DNA from: JADFRG01 sp036986135
Lineage (GTDB): Bacteria > Chloroflexota > Anaerolineae > Anaerolineales > E44-bin32
Length of the DNA: 64,000 nt
Reading direction: 5' to 3'
Assembly (NCBI GenBank): GCA_036986135.1
Contig: BTQZ01000006.1
Span: forward strand, 25,267 to 89,266
The notes under the pieces are model-generated. The model worked only from the letters and a program-made list of their open reading frames with translations, made no database searches and was not told where the DNA came from. Each line of letters starts with the position of its first letter. Position 1 is the stretch's first letter. Both the position numbers and the translations under genes were made by a program. Shown in pieces: positions 50,626 through 59,704 of this stretch.

Positions 50626-52536
50626 ATGACTGAACGCTTGAGGCAGTGGGTCCTTCCAATCCTGATGGTCACCATGGGTATGCAGCTGCTGAGGCTTTTC
50701 ATCGGCAGCCTCACCTGGTATCTGCGGGATACGGTCGGCGTGTCCGCCTTCTCTCTTGCTCCCTACGCGTTCGGCACCTTCCTAATCGCGCTGCTAGCCC
50801 CTCTGCTCTGGCGGGTGGCCGGCCCCAGGCTGGCGCTATGGATTTCGGCGGGCGGCGTGGCGGTTTTGCGGCTGGTGGAGCAGGTCGTCACCGAACCTGA
50901 GCTCGATTTGTGGTTGAGCATGGCCGGCATGGCGGCCTTCCTCCTGTATCTGCCCACTTTCATGGGCCAGCTGAGAGCCACCACAGCTAATGCGGCCCCA
51001 CGCTGGGCATACGGTTTTGCTCTCGGCCTGGTCTTCGACACGGCGCTGCGCGGCGCCTTCGGCTCCGTCGACCTCACGTGGATGACGGGCACGGCTCCCC
51101 TGTTTGTTGCTGCGCTCATCTCTGCGTCGGCACTCTGGGCCGTTTGGAAGGAGCCCGTTGCGGAGCCGGAGGCGAATTCGGAAACCACCTGGTCCGGGGC
51201 AATTCCGCTGATCGCGATTGGCGCCTTCTTGCTGCTGGAGCTGCTGATCTTCCAGAGCCCGGGAATGCTGGGTGAATTGAGCGGCATCGGCCCATCGGCC
51301 GCATTTCTTATCGTCATGATCGGCAACCTGCTGTTGATCATGGGAATTTTCTACGGTCTTACCCGACCGGAAACCTTCCGCGGCACCCTGGCGTTGGCGG
51401 CCGGCGCTTACCTTGTGCTGGCGATCGTTACGGCCAGTCAGGCCGGAATTGCGGTGCTGCTGACCGCCGCAGTAAGCCAATTCGTGTTGGGCTGGGGATG
51501 GGCGCTCCTCAGCGTGCGCGCCAGTTCCGCCGTGCGCGCCGGCCTCACGCGTACCGGAGTGATGCTGCCGCTCGGTACGCTGCTGTTCCTGGTGCTTGTC
51601 TTCGCCTTTTACCTTTCGCTTGACATCGCGCTGCCGTTCCCACGGACCGCCATCCCGCCCGCCTCGGCCGGCTTATTCGGCCTGTTGTTGCTGTTGGCTG
51701 CGCGCGGATTGCGGGTTCCGACCTCGGAAGGCGACGCGACTCCGGTCTGGACCGCGGGCGCGCTTGTGATCGTGCCGTTGGCAGTCTGGGTCCTGGCGGG
51801 ACCCACGCCGGCTCCCAGTCCACCGACGGGAGCGCCGGTAAAGGTAATGACCTACAACATCCACTCTGCCTTCGGCAGTCTGGGTCGGCACGACCCCGAG
51901 GCCATCGCGCAGGTGATCGAGGATAGCGGTGCACAGGTGGTGGCCCTGCAGGAGATCAGCCGCGATCGACTGCTGGATGGCACCAGCGACCTGGTGACCT
52001 GGCTTTCCCGACGGCTGGACATGCCGATCGTCTTTAGCGGCACGGAGGAGCCCCATTGGGGTAACGCGATCCTCTCGCGCCTCCCGATCCTGGCCCACGG
52101 ATCCGGGGAGCTCCCACGGGACGGCTCGCTCATCGGTCGCGGATACACCTGGGCCGAGATCGACGTAGGCGCTGACGATCCGCTGCTGGTCGTCAATACC
52201 CATCTCCATCAAATAGATGAGGATCACGACATCCGCCTCATTCAAGTGCCCGTGTTGTTGGATTTCTGGGATGGCCGCCCTAACCTGATACTTCTAGGCG
52301 ACTTGAACGCCGAACCCGATGCGCCCGAGATCGCGCTCCTGGCAGAGGCGGGGCTGATCGATTCCTGGCTGGAGTCCGGCTCCGGCCCAGGGCTGACCTG
52401 GAGCGTTGTAGATCCACAGAAGCGCATCGATTGGATCTGGCATTCACCTGACCTGGTCGGCACCCAGGCTGAACTAATCCAGACTTTGGCCTCGGACCAC
52501 CTTCCGGTTGTGGTTCAGATTGCGGTTAGGCCCTGA
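50626..52536 (+). CDS. Polytopic membrane protein fused to endonuclease/exonuclease/phosphatase (EEP) domain
   Basis: 636 residues. Residues 1-395 hold about ten membrane helices (PILMVTMGMQLLRLFIGSL and so on). Residues 405-636 form an EEP domain with KVMTYNIHSAFG, VVALQEISRDRL, VNTHLHQIDEDHDIRLIQV, LLGDLNAEPDAPEI and LASDHLPVVVQI, which contain the full set of metal and catalytic residues. The EEP domain faces one side of the membrane, and lipid or nucleotide phosphodiesters are possible substrates. AAGGAG precedes ATG 50626. It is divergent from the polysaccharide operon. Confidence 0.88.
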   Translation: MTERLRQWVLPILMVTMGMQLLRLFIGSLTWYLRDTVGVSAFSLAPYAFGTFLIALLAPLLWRVAGPRLALWISAGGVAVLRLVEQVVTEPELDLWLSMAGMAAFLLYLPTFMGQLRATTANAAPRWAYGFALGLVFDTALRGAFGSVDLTWMTGTAPLFVAALISASALWAVWKEPVAEPEANSETTWSGAIPLIAIGAFLLLELLIFQSPGMLGELSGIGPSAAFLIVMIGNLLLIMGIFYGLTRPETFRGTLALAAGAYLVLAIVTASQAGIAVLLTAAVSQFVLGWGWALLSVRASSAVRAGLTRTGVMLPLGTLLFLVLVFAFYLSLDIALPFPRTAIPPASAGLFGLLLLLAARGLRVPTSEGDATPVWTAGALVIVPLAVWVLAGPTPAPSPPTGAPVKVMTYNIHSAFGSLGRHDPEAIAQVIEDSGAQVVALQEISRDRLLDGTSDLVTWLSRRLDMPIVFSGTEEPHWGNAILSRLPILAHGSGELPRDGSLIGRGYTWAEIDVGADDPLLVVNTHLHQIDEDHDIRLIQVPVLLDFWDGRPNLILLGDLNAEPDAPEIALLAEAGLIDSWLESGSGPGLTWSVVDPQKRIDWIWHSPDLVGTQAELIQTLASDHLPVVVQIAVRP

Positions 52537-52693
52537 TAGGATCGCCCGGATATTAAGATCGCTGCCGGATCCGATCACCCGCCCGAGCCTTAGACTGGGC
52601 CGGAGCCTGCGGTTGCTCCCATTACCATGTTCAACATAGCCCTCGCCCCATCCGGTCGGCGCTACGCGAGCTCGTAGCCAAAGCCCCAAAGTG

Positions 52694-52699
52694 TACAAT
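52694..52699 (+). promoter_or_regulatory. -10 box upstream of the SerA-like gene
   Basis: TACAAT ends 15 bases before ATG 52715, giving a leader of a few bases at most. No -35 match at the expected distance. A GTG at 52691 is in frame but precedes this box. Confidence 0.35.
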
Positions 52700-52714
52700 A
52701 GCCGGGTTCTCACT

Positions 52715-53638
52715 ATGGCCTGGCGTGTGCTGGTGACCGACGGCCTGTCTGAGGAGGGCCTGCGGCTGCTCCGGGACCAGGCGAAAGTGATCGAATCCGA
52801 GACGCTGGAAGCGCTCGGAGATAGCGACGCACTCATTGTTCGAGGGCGCACCAAGGTCACCGCCGAAGCGCTTGCAAAAGCGGGTCCGAATCTCAAAGTG
52901 ATCGGTCGCGCGGGGGTAGGGGTCGACAATATCGACCTGCAGGCCGCCGAATCAAAGGGTCTTATCGTGGTTAACGCCCCCCAGGCGGCGACCGTGGCCG
53001 TGGCAGAACTCACCCTGGGTCTTATGCTTTCCCTGGCGCGCCACATCCCTGCCGCCGACGCCGGTATGCGCCGGACAGAGTGGCGCAAGTCCGAGCTCAA
53101 GGGCTCGGAATTATCTGAAAAGACGCTGGGCATTATTGGGGTAGGCAGGATTGGCGCAGCCGTCGCGGAACGGGCACGCGCATTCGGAATGAATGTGCTG
53201 GGTTACGACTTGTTGATTCCGGATGAGGAGCTCCGCAGTCGCGGGACGGAGCCCACCGACATCGACTCCTTGCTGGGCGCCTCAGACTATATTTGCCTGC
53301 ATTTGCCGCTGAATGAGGAGACCCGCGGCATGATCGGCCGCGAGGCTATTAGCAGGATGAAGACGGGAGCGCGCCTGGTGTCGGTTGCAAGGGGTGGGAT
53401 CGTGGATGAGCAGGCGCTGCTCGCCGCTCTAGAATCGGGTCACCTGTCGGGAGCGGCGCTGGACGTATTTTCCGAAGAGCCGCCCGGAGAATCGCCGCTG
53501 CTCCAGCATCCAAATATGATTGCGACCCCCCATATCGGGGCTCAGACGCGTGAAGCCCAGTTAAAGGCCGGTCGGGACATCGCAAGCGAAGTGCTGGCCG
53601 CGCTGAACGGCGAGCGGCTGCGCTGGAGAGTCGTCTGA
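52715..53638 (+). CDS. serA: D-3-phosphoglycerate dehydrogenase-like D-2-hydroxyacid dehydrogenase
   Basis: 307 residues. NAD-binding GIIGVGRIGAAVAERARAFG, catalytic Arg in VSVARGGIVDEQAL, Glu in FSEEPPGESPLL and His in ATPHIGAQTREA. Converts 3-phosphoglycerate to phosphohydroxypyruvate, the first step of serine synthesis. It lacks the C-terminal ACT/ASB regulatory domains of long SerA, so it would not be serine-inhibited. Lactate or formate dehydrogenase relatives are less likely given VVNAPQAATVAVAELTLGL. Confidence 0.85.
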   Translation: MAWRVLVTDGLSEEGLRLLRDQAKVIESETLEALGDSDALIVRGRTKVTAEALAKAGPNLKVIGRAGVGVDNIDLQAAESKGLIVVNAPQAATVAVAELTLGLMLSLARHIPAADAGMRRTEWRKSELKGSELSEKTLGIIGVGRIGAAVAERARAFGMNVLGYDLLIPDEELRSRGTEPTDIDSLLGASDYICLHLPLNEETRGMIGREAISRMKTGARLVSVARGGIVDEQALLAALESGHLSGAALDVFSEEPPGESPLLQHPNMIATPHIGAQTREAQLKAGRDIASEVLAALNGERLRWRVV

Positions 53639-53661
53639 GAAAAGGAGAAGAGAGGGAATCA

Positions 53662-55194
53662 ATGGGTGAGCACTTCGACAGGCTTCATGGAATGGCAGGC
53701 AGGATCTTTGATCTCGCCTCCGCCGCAGGTACGTTGAGCTGGGACATGCAGACCTACATGCCACCGGGTGGCGCCGACGGTCGAGCGCATTCATTGGCGA
53801 CGCTGGCCAGCCTGGCCCACGAGTTCTTTGTGCGGGACGATTTTGGCGAGGCGCTGGAGGCGGCAGAAGCGGAGATCAAGGACCTGGACCCTGATTCGGA
53901 CGAGGCCGGAATCGTTGCGCGCCTGCGGCGAGATTTTGACAAAGGCCGGCGCGTGCCCAGCGAATGGGTCGCGGAATCAGAACGAACCGTGGGTCTCGCA
54001 TTTAGCGCATGGATCGAGGCGCGGCAGGCTTCGGATTTTGCAGCCTTTCAACCTCACATTGAGAAGGTCCTGGAGGTCAAGCGCTCATACGTGAGTTTCT
54101 TCGAGCCTTACGACAGTCCGTACGACCCGCTGCTGGACGACTATGAGCCGGGTCTGAAGTTAGCGACGGTGAGGCAGATCTTCAGCGAACTTCGGGAAGT
54201 GCAGATCCCATTGGTACAGGCCATCAGTGAACGATCGGGGGCGGTAGACGATTCGTTCTTGCGCGTCGCCTACGACGAGAAGGCACAGTGGGATTTTGGT
54301 CTGGAAGTGATCCGGGACCTCGGCTACGACTTCGATCGAGGCAGGCAGGACAAGGCCCCCCATCCGTTCAGCCAAGCCCTCAATCGAGGCGATGTGCGTA
54401 TCACTAATCGTGTCAACCCCAATCACTTCGGCTCCGCCCTCTTCGGATCCATGCACGAGGCCGGCCACGCCATTTACAGCCAGGGAATTGCTCCTGCGCT
54501 GGACAGGATCCCATCCCTTTCAGGCTCTACCCTCGACAGCGCTCACGACGCATCGCTTGGGATACACGAGTCGCAATCACGCATGCTGGAGAACTTTGTG
54601 GGTCGCAGCCGAGCGTTCTGGACCGCCTACTATCCGCGGCTGCAGGCGGTCTTTCCCGAGCAGCTCGGCGACATTGAAGTCGACGCTTTCTACCGTGCGA
54701 TCAATAAGGTTGATCGGTCGCTCATAAGAGTCGAGGCCGATGAGGCCACCTACAACCTTCACATCCTGCTGCGGTTCGAGATCGAAGCCGATTTGATCGA
54801 GGGCAACCTTGCGGTTGCCGACTTACCGGAGGCCTGGAATTCGAAATTTAAGGAATATCTAGGAATCACTCCTCCGGATGACAGGCGGGGGGTGTTGCAG
54901 GATATCCATTGGTCGGACGGTTATTTCGGCTACTTCCCAACCTACACGCTGGGCAACATCATCTGCGCCCAGCTCTGGCAGAAGCTTAGCGCCGATGTCC
55001 CGGACCTCGAAGCCCAGATCTCAAGGGGCGATTTCAAAGAGCTTATCGGATGGCTGCACGAAAATGTGCATCGGCATGGGGGCAAGTACGAGCCCATGGT
55101 TTTGCTCAAACGAGTCACGGGCCAGGAGCTCAGCGCAAAGCCTTATCTCGAGTACCTGTCTGGCAAGTACTCAGAAATCTACGGTCTAAGCTGA
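53662..55194 (+). CDS. M32 carboxypeptidase (Taq type)
   Basis: 510 residues. Zinc motif HEAGH in LFGSMHEAGHAIYSQG, third ligand Glu in LGIHESQSRMLEN, and the M32 signature LRFEIEADLIEGNL. DWIDGYFGYFPTYTLGNI-like segment (DIHWSDGYFGYFPTYTLGNI) is also conserved. Removes C-terminal residues from peptides in the cytoplasm. GGAG sites lie upstream of ATG 53662, 23 bases after serA, so the two are probably co-transcribed. Confidence 0.93.
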   Translation: MGEHFDRLHGMAGRIFDLASAAGTLSWDMQTYMPPGGADGRAHSLATLASLAHEFFVRDDFGEALEAAEAEIKDLDPDSDEAGIVARLRRDFDKGRRVPSEWVAESERTVGLAFSAWIEARQASDFAAFQPHIEKVLEVKRSYVSFFEPYDSPYDPLLDDYEPGLKLATVRQIFSELREVQIPLVQAISERSGAVDDSFLRVAYDEKAQWDFGLEVIRDLGYDFDRGRQDKAPHPFSQALNRGDVRITNRVNPNHFGSALFGSMHEAGHAIYSQGIAPALDRIPSLSGSTLDSAHDASLGIHESQSRMLENFVGRSRAFWTAYYPRLQAVFPEQLGDIEVDAFYRAINKVDRSLIRVEADEATYNLHILLRFEIEADLIEGNLAVADLPEAWNSKFKEYLGITPPDDRRGVLQDIHWSDGYFGYFPTYTLGNIICAQLWQKLSADVPDLEAQISRGDFKELIGWLHENVHRHGGKYEPMVLLKRVTGQELSAKPYLEYLSGKYSEIYGLS

Positions 55195-55317
55195 AGATTC
55201 ACACCTGGGTGACAACTATTTATGCGCGGAGGGCCCACCCTCTCGCGCCTCGTAAGCAGTACCGGTGCTCCTGCTGACCGTTACCGCGCTGCGAAGGCTC
55301 TCTCGGAGGGCTCGCGC

Positions 55318-55680
55318 ATGACCTTAACGATCGTTCACGCACGGCTGGCAACCACCATGCTGCTCTTTCTGTCGATCGCCGGCATTTGGGGTCTGGCAAA
55401 CTTTTTCCTTCGCCGCGGCATTACCGGCAGCTACTGGGGCATCCTGGCCGTCGGTGAGATCCTGATCCTGGCTCAGTTGGTCGTGGGCGTCATTTTGTGG
55501 ATTGACAAGAGCCCCCCACCCTGGATCCATGTGCTCTATGGCATTGTGGCCGTCATTTCCATTCCGGGCTATTACGCCTATACCAAGGGTCAGGACGATC
55601 GCCGGGCCAGCCTGACCTACGGATTGATCTGCCTCTTTCTCGTGGGTATCAGCATGCGTGCCATAGGCACCGCCACGTGA
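55318..55680 (+). CDS. Small integral membrane protein (120 aa)
   Basis: 120 residues from ATG 55318 with four predicted helices (TTMLLFLSIAGIWGLANFF, WGILAVGEILILAQLVVGVI, VLYGIVAVISIPGYYAYT, YGLICLFLVGISMRAIG). The layout resembles small membrane proteins common in Chloroflexota, but I do not recognise a named family. An upstream in-frame start at 55222 adds a non-conserved basic stretch. Confidence 0.6.
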   Translation: MTLTIVHARLATTMLLFLSIAGIWGLANFFLRRGITGSYWGILAVGEILILAQLVVGVILWIDKSPPPWIHVLYGIVAVISIPGYYAYTKGQDDRRASLTYGLICLFLVGISMRAIGTAT

Positions 55681-55813
55681 TCGCCTCCCACATTGAAGGT
55701 ATCCGGGTGCAGTTTACATAAGTCGTCACTCGGCGCATTCCAACCCATCAGCGGCCCTGGCCCCCGACTTGCACCAATCCCCTAATACATGCTAGAAGTG
55801 CATCTCATCTGAT

Positions 55814-56746
55814 ATGTCTATGCCGCGCTTGCGCATGGGGACGCTCTTTCTGACTCTGGCATTAGTCGGATGCACGAGCGTTAGTCCCAGCCCGCTGAGC
55901 ATCACCGAGCCCGTCCCTCCGCCTACCGTCGCGCCTACTATCGCGCCTACAGTCCTGCCACCCACTGCGGCCCCTCCCAGCACGCCAACGCCGGCGCCTT
56001 TCAATCTGGCCACGCCTGCGATCGTGATCGAGAATCCCGAGCAACCGATCGTTCCCACCCTCATTCCGTCAAGCTCGGTCTTGCCCGATGCTCGGTTGGC
56101 GATCTATCGACCCGGACCTGGCTCGCAAGTTACAAGCCCCTTCCAGATCGTGGGGCGCGGTGGTCCCAGTTACAACGAGCGAGTGTATATCCGATTGCTT
56201 GGCGAGGATGGGCGTGTCGTTTCGGAACAGACCACGATACTGTTCGCTTACCCGGGAAACGCAGGTAATTTTGCCACCCGGATGGAATTCGACATGGCGG
56301 CGGTCGCAGAGAGTGCCCGTTTGGAGATCAGCACCAACGGGATCCGATGGGCCAGCATGGATCAATTGGTCTCAGTGGATCTGGTGCTGCTCTCGGAAGG
56401 GCTGCCGCGCATTCACCCCGTTCAGCATGGACCACAGAAGCTCGCCATTTTACTGCCCCGGGACGGCGGCGTTGTCGAAGGGGGAACGATGACGGTGCGC
56501 GGCGCGGGCTGGACCGATTCAGATTTGCCGCTCACCGTCGAGCTGCTTAACCGCAGCGGAGAAGCGTTGGCCACGCACGAGGTGCGCTTGGACTCTCTCG
56601 AACCGGGTGTGTTAGGAGCCTTCGAACTCTTGATCCCTTACGATATTCCCTATGCTCAGTACGTGCGGGTGGTCATACGCGAACGGAACGCAGACCCCCC
56701 GGGACTTCGATACTTCTCTAGCGTGGAAGTCTGGCTGAAGCCTTAG
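55814..56746 (+). CDS. Lipoprotein with Gmad2 immunoglobulin-like domains
   Basis: 310 residues. Signal MPRLRMGTLFLTLALVGC with lipobox Cys at 20, then a Pro/Thr-rich linker of about 45 residues. Two Gmad2-like beta-sandwich units follow: IYRPGPGSQVTSPFQIVG and ILLPRDGGVVEGGTMTVRG, each the typical P-x-x-G-x-x-V-x-S/G strand. Likely an extracytoplasmic structural or binding protein; it precedes the VanW gene by 64 bases on the same strand. Confidence 0.8.
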   Translation: MSMPRLRMGTLFLTLALVGCTSVSPSPLSITEPVPPPTVAPTIAPTVLPPTAAPPSTPTPAPFNLATPAIVIENPEQPIVPTLIPSSSVLPDARLAIYRPGPGSQVTSPFQIVGRGGPSYNERVYIRLLGEDGRVVSEQTTILFAYPGNAGNFATRMEFDMAAVAESARLEISTNGIRWASMDQLVSVDLVLLSEGLPRIHPVQHGPQKLAILLPRDGGVVEGGTMTVRGAGWTDSDLPLTVELLNRSGEALATHEVRLDSLEPGVLGAFELLIPYDIPYAQYVRVVIRERNADPPGLRYFSSVEVWLKP

Positions 56747-56810
56747 GCCGAGCACCCGATTCCAGCAAGCTCGAGATGATATACTCCTCGCCCAATTTCG
56801 GGCGGAAATT

Positions 56811-58628
56811 ATGAGAACTCTCTCGCTCTTGAAATCGATACTCCCCTCCTTGCCCATCGCGTTGCTCAGCATGTTGTTAGCTGCAGGCGCGGGACTGGTG
56901 ATCTTCATTCTGGGGACTCGGGTGGCCTACTCTGGACGGGCTTTGCCCGGAGTCTCGGCCGCTGGCATCTCCGTCGGCGGGCTCTCGGAGCCAGAAATTG
57001 AACTGGCCCTTGGCGAGATCCTTTCCTACCCACGCACGGGCAGGGTGCTTATGACGGACGGCACGCGCTATTGGGTTGCGACGCCGGGGGAGCTTGGCGT
57101 TGCGCTGGACATCCCGCGCATGGCCGACCAGGCGCTCACAGTAGGCCGGGAGGGCGGGGCACTGCTCCAGCTGACGGACTTCTTCAGCGCCTGGAGCTCG
57201 GGGGTTGATGTGCCAACCACGGTGCTGTTCGACCAGCGGGCGGGCGCAGCATACATGAACGCTTTGGCGGCGCAGATCGACCGGCCACAGCTGGAAGCCA
57301 AAATAGGGGTGGATGGCATACAGGTCGCGATCCGCCCTGGGCAAATTGGACGGCAACTTGAAATCGAGCGCAGTCTGGAGCAGTTAGCCCCGGTCTTCGC
57401 TTCCCTTCACGACGCCGAGGTCCCGCTCGCGGTCAAGGAGACTCCGCCGATGGTGCTGGACGCGACCGAGCAAGGCAAGATCGCATCCGAAATGTTGAAG
57501 GCGCCGCTCACTCTCACCACCGAGGATGCCGGGCCCTGGACCATCGATCCGCAGAGTCTGGCGGAAATGCTGCGCTTCAATCTCAACCAAGAGCGGGGTC
57601 AATATGAGGTCGGGATCGATCGGCTTGCTCTATCTGCCTATCTTGAGCCGCTCGCCCCGGAATTGCTGCGCGAGCCCGAAAACGCGCGCTTCGTCTTCAA
57701 CGACGACACACGTGAGCTCGATCTCCTGGCGGAAGCCGTCATCGGGCGAACGCTCGATATCCCAGCGAGCATCGAGGCCATCAATCAAGGACTGCTGAAC
57801 GGAGAGCATGAGATGGCGCTGGTCTTCGAGCTCGAGCAACCGGCAGTCGGCAGCGACGCCACCGCCGCCGAACTGGGCATCACAGAAGAGGTCAGCGTGG
57901 TGTCTAGTTATTTTGCCGGCTCCAGCCCGGCACGCATCCACAACATCACCACCTCTGCCGCGCCGTTCCACGGGCTGCTGATCGCCCCGGGAGAGACGCT
58001 GTCTATGGCGGAGGTCCTGGGCGACATCAGCCTGGACACTGGCTATGCGGAAGCGCTCATCATCTATGGGAATCGCACCATCAAGGGCGTGGGCGGCGGA
58101 GTGTGTCAGGTGAGCACCACTCTGTTCCGCGCCGCTTTTTTCGGCGGATTCGGCATTGTCGAACGCAACCCTCATGCCTATCGCGTTGGCTACTATGAGC
58201 AAGGACCGGGCTCACCCGGTCCGGGATTCGACGCGACGGTCTACGTCCCGCTGGTGGATTTCAAATTCACTAACGACACAGACAACTGGCTGCTGTCCGA
58301 GACCTACATCTATGGCACCCGGCTGCTCTGGAAGTTCTATTCGACCGGGGACGGCCGGCAGGTGCAGATCAGCGGCCCTCAGATCTCGAATAAGGTGGAT
58401 GCGCCCAAGCCGCTGTACAAAGTCAACCCCGATCTTGAAGAAGGGAAGATTAAGCAGGTGGACTTCGAGGCGGACGGTATGGACGTGCTTGTCACACGCA
58501 CCGTCACGCGTGGCGACGACGTACTGCACCGGGACACCATTAAGACCCACTATCTGCCGTGGCGTGCGATCTACGAGTACGGTCCTGGGACCGAGCTGCC
58601 GGACAACGCCATCACCGACGAGGATTGA
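56811..58628 (+). CDS. VanW family protein with PG_binding_4 repeats
   Basis: 605 residues. An N-terminal membrane anchor (LPIALLSMLLAAGAGLVIFI) is followed by two PG_binding_4-like regions (SVGGLSEPEIELALGEIL; LEIERSLEQLAPVFASLHDA). The VanW domain spans about residues 360-530 (FHGLLIAPGETLSMAEVLGD; IKGVGGGVCQVSTTLFRAAF; ERNPHAYRVGYYEQGPGSPG). A C-terminal G5-like end has TRTVTRGDDVLHRDTIKTHY. Anchored extracytoplasmic, probably peptidoglycan-associated. TATACT at 56780-56785 is a candidate -10 box. Confidence 0.9.
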   Translation: MRTLSLLKSILPSLPIALLSMLLAAGAGLVIFILGTRVAYSGRALPGVSAAGISVGGLSEPEIELALGEILSYPRTGRVLMTDGTRYWVATPGELGVALDIPRMADQALTVGREGGALLQLTDFFSAWSSGVDVPTTVLFDQRAGAAYMNALAAQIDRPQLEAKIGVDGIQVAIRPGQIGRQLEIERSLEQLAPVFASLHDAEVPLAVKETPPMVLDATEQGKIASEMLKAPLTLTTEDAGPWTIDPQSLAEMLRFNLNQERGQYEVGIDRLALSAYLEPLAPELLREPENARFVFNDDTRELDLLAEAVIGRTLDIPASIEAINQGLLNGEHEMALVFELEQPAVGSDATAAELGITEEVSVVSSYFAGSSPARIHNITTSAAPFHGLLIAPGETLSMAEVLGDISLDTGYAEALIIYGNRTIKGVGGGVCQVSTTLFRAAFFGGFGIVERNPHAYRVGYYEQGPGSPGPGFDATVYVPLVDFKFTNDTDNWLLSETYIYGTRLLWKFYSTGDGRQVQISGPQISNKVDAPKPLYKVNPDLEEGKIKQVDFEADGMDVLVTRTVTRGDDVLHRDTIKTHYLPWRAIYEYGPGTELPDNAITDED

Positions 58629-58694
58629 GTTTATAGTTCATTTTCCTCGAAGCTCTCGCGATGGTAAAATCACCTTCCCCAATGAGAGAGGCTG

Positions 58695-58925
58695 ATGGTT
58701 AGCGAAGAACTGCTGGAAATCCTGCGCTGCCCCCACTGCGTTCAAGAGCGAGAAGGGATGCTGGTGCTGGTAAAAGACACCTGGCTGGTGTGCCAGGAAG
58801 ATGCGGACTACTGCGGCCGCAAGTACCCGATCCTGGACGACATTCCCGTCATGTTGATCGACGAGGGAGACAAGTGGATCTCGGTTGCCGAGGAGGACCT
58901 GCCTGTCCCGCCCCCTGAGCGATAG
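58695..58925 (+). CDS. Trm112 family protein
   Basis: 76 residues. LLEILRCPHCVQEREGMLVL and DTWLVCQEDADYCGRKYPIL are the zinc-ribbon halves of the Trm112/YcaR family, and DDIPVMLIDEG is the conserved end. Acts as an activator subunit of methyltransferases or a small zinc protein. TAAAAT lies at 58665-58670. Its TAG shares one base with the GTG of the HEAT gene. Confidence 0.9.
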   Translation: MVSEELLEILRCPHCVQEREGMLVLVKDTWLVCQEDADYCGRKYPILDDIPVMLIDEGDKWISVAEEDLPVPPPER

Positions 58926-59500
58926 TGGGTGAGCTCGAAACACTGATCAGCGAGCTGACCTCAGAAGACGATGCCCGCGCGGCGCGGGCGCTTTCTGAAA
59001 TCCCCCAACATGGCGAACCCGCGCTCGACTTTCTCCTGAACTTGTATGATTCGTCCGATCCCGATCGACGCTGGTGGGCGGTTGTGGCGCTTTCGAGCAT
59101 GGAGCACCCGCGTGCCAACACCGCGCTCATCGAAGCCCTCGGAGACGGCGACGCGACCGTGCGCCAGTGCGCGGCGGCCGGACTGCGCCAGCATCCGATC
59201 CCGGATGCGGTGCCGCGTCTGATTGAGGCTTTGGGAGATGAGGATCGCCTGCTCGCCCGGTTGGCCTCCGGAGCGCTTGCAGCGGCCGGCCCGGAGGCGA
59301 TCTCACCCTTGTCTAAGGCTATGGAATCGGAGCTCCCTCAGGTGAGGATCGAAGCCGCGCGTGCGCTGGGCCAAACCGGCGATCCGGATGCTATTCCGGC
59401 CCTGTTTGCTTCGCTAAATGACACTTCGGCCGTAGTGGTCCATCTGGCCGAAGTGGGGCTCGAACGCCTGGGGGTGGGGATGGTGTTCTTCAAGCCGTAG
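58925..59500 (+). CDS. HEAT-repeat protein
   Basis: 191 residues from GTG 58925. Five or six HEAT repeats of about 31 residues, for example RWWAVVALSSMEHPRANTAL, DAVPRLIEALGDEDRLLARL and DAIPALFASLNDTSAVV. A PBS-lyase-type scaffold for protein contacts. Coupled to the Trm112 gene by overlap, so the two may act together. Its 3' end overlaps the antisense DUF456 relic. Confidence 0.88.
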   Translation: MGELETLISELTSEDDARAARALSEIPQHGEPALDFLLNLYDSSDPDRRWWAVVALSSMEHPRANTALIEALGDGDATVRQCAAAGLRQHPIPDAVPRLIEALGDEDRLLARLASGALAAAGPEAISPLSKAMESELPQVRIEAARALGQTGDPDAIPALFASLNDTSAVVVHLAEVGLERLGVGMVFFKP

Positions 59501-59610
59501 CCTAACGCCGCAGCCCAGATGAGCAGCAGGTCTGGGAAGGAGAGGATGAAAATCCCCACCAACCCTGCCGGCATGAGTATGCCGGCCAGGATGGTCCATA
59601 CGGCATCCAT
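59480..59610 (-). pseudogene. N-terminal relic of a DUF456-like membrane protein
   Basis: Minus-strand frame from ATG 59610 begins MDAVWTILAGILMPAGLVGI and continues FILSFPDLLLIWAAALGYGL. This matches the first two helices of DUF456 proteins (GLVGxxLPxLPGPLLIWxGAL). The match ends near 59495; the remaining codons to 59338 are antisense to the HEAT gene and lack homology. Probably a truncated gene left by rearrangement. LPGP is replaced by SFPD. Confidence 0.5.
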
Positions 59611-59704
59611 CGTCGCTCAGGCTGCCTTCCCCTTCGCTCCATTCTTGCCATCCGCAGCAGTATACGAGCGATGCCGCTCACGTTCTGATGCCGAAAACAA
59701 ACGC

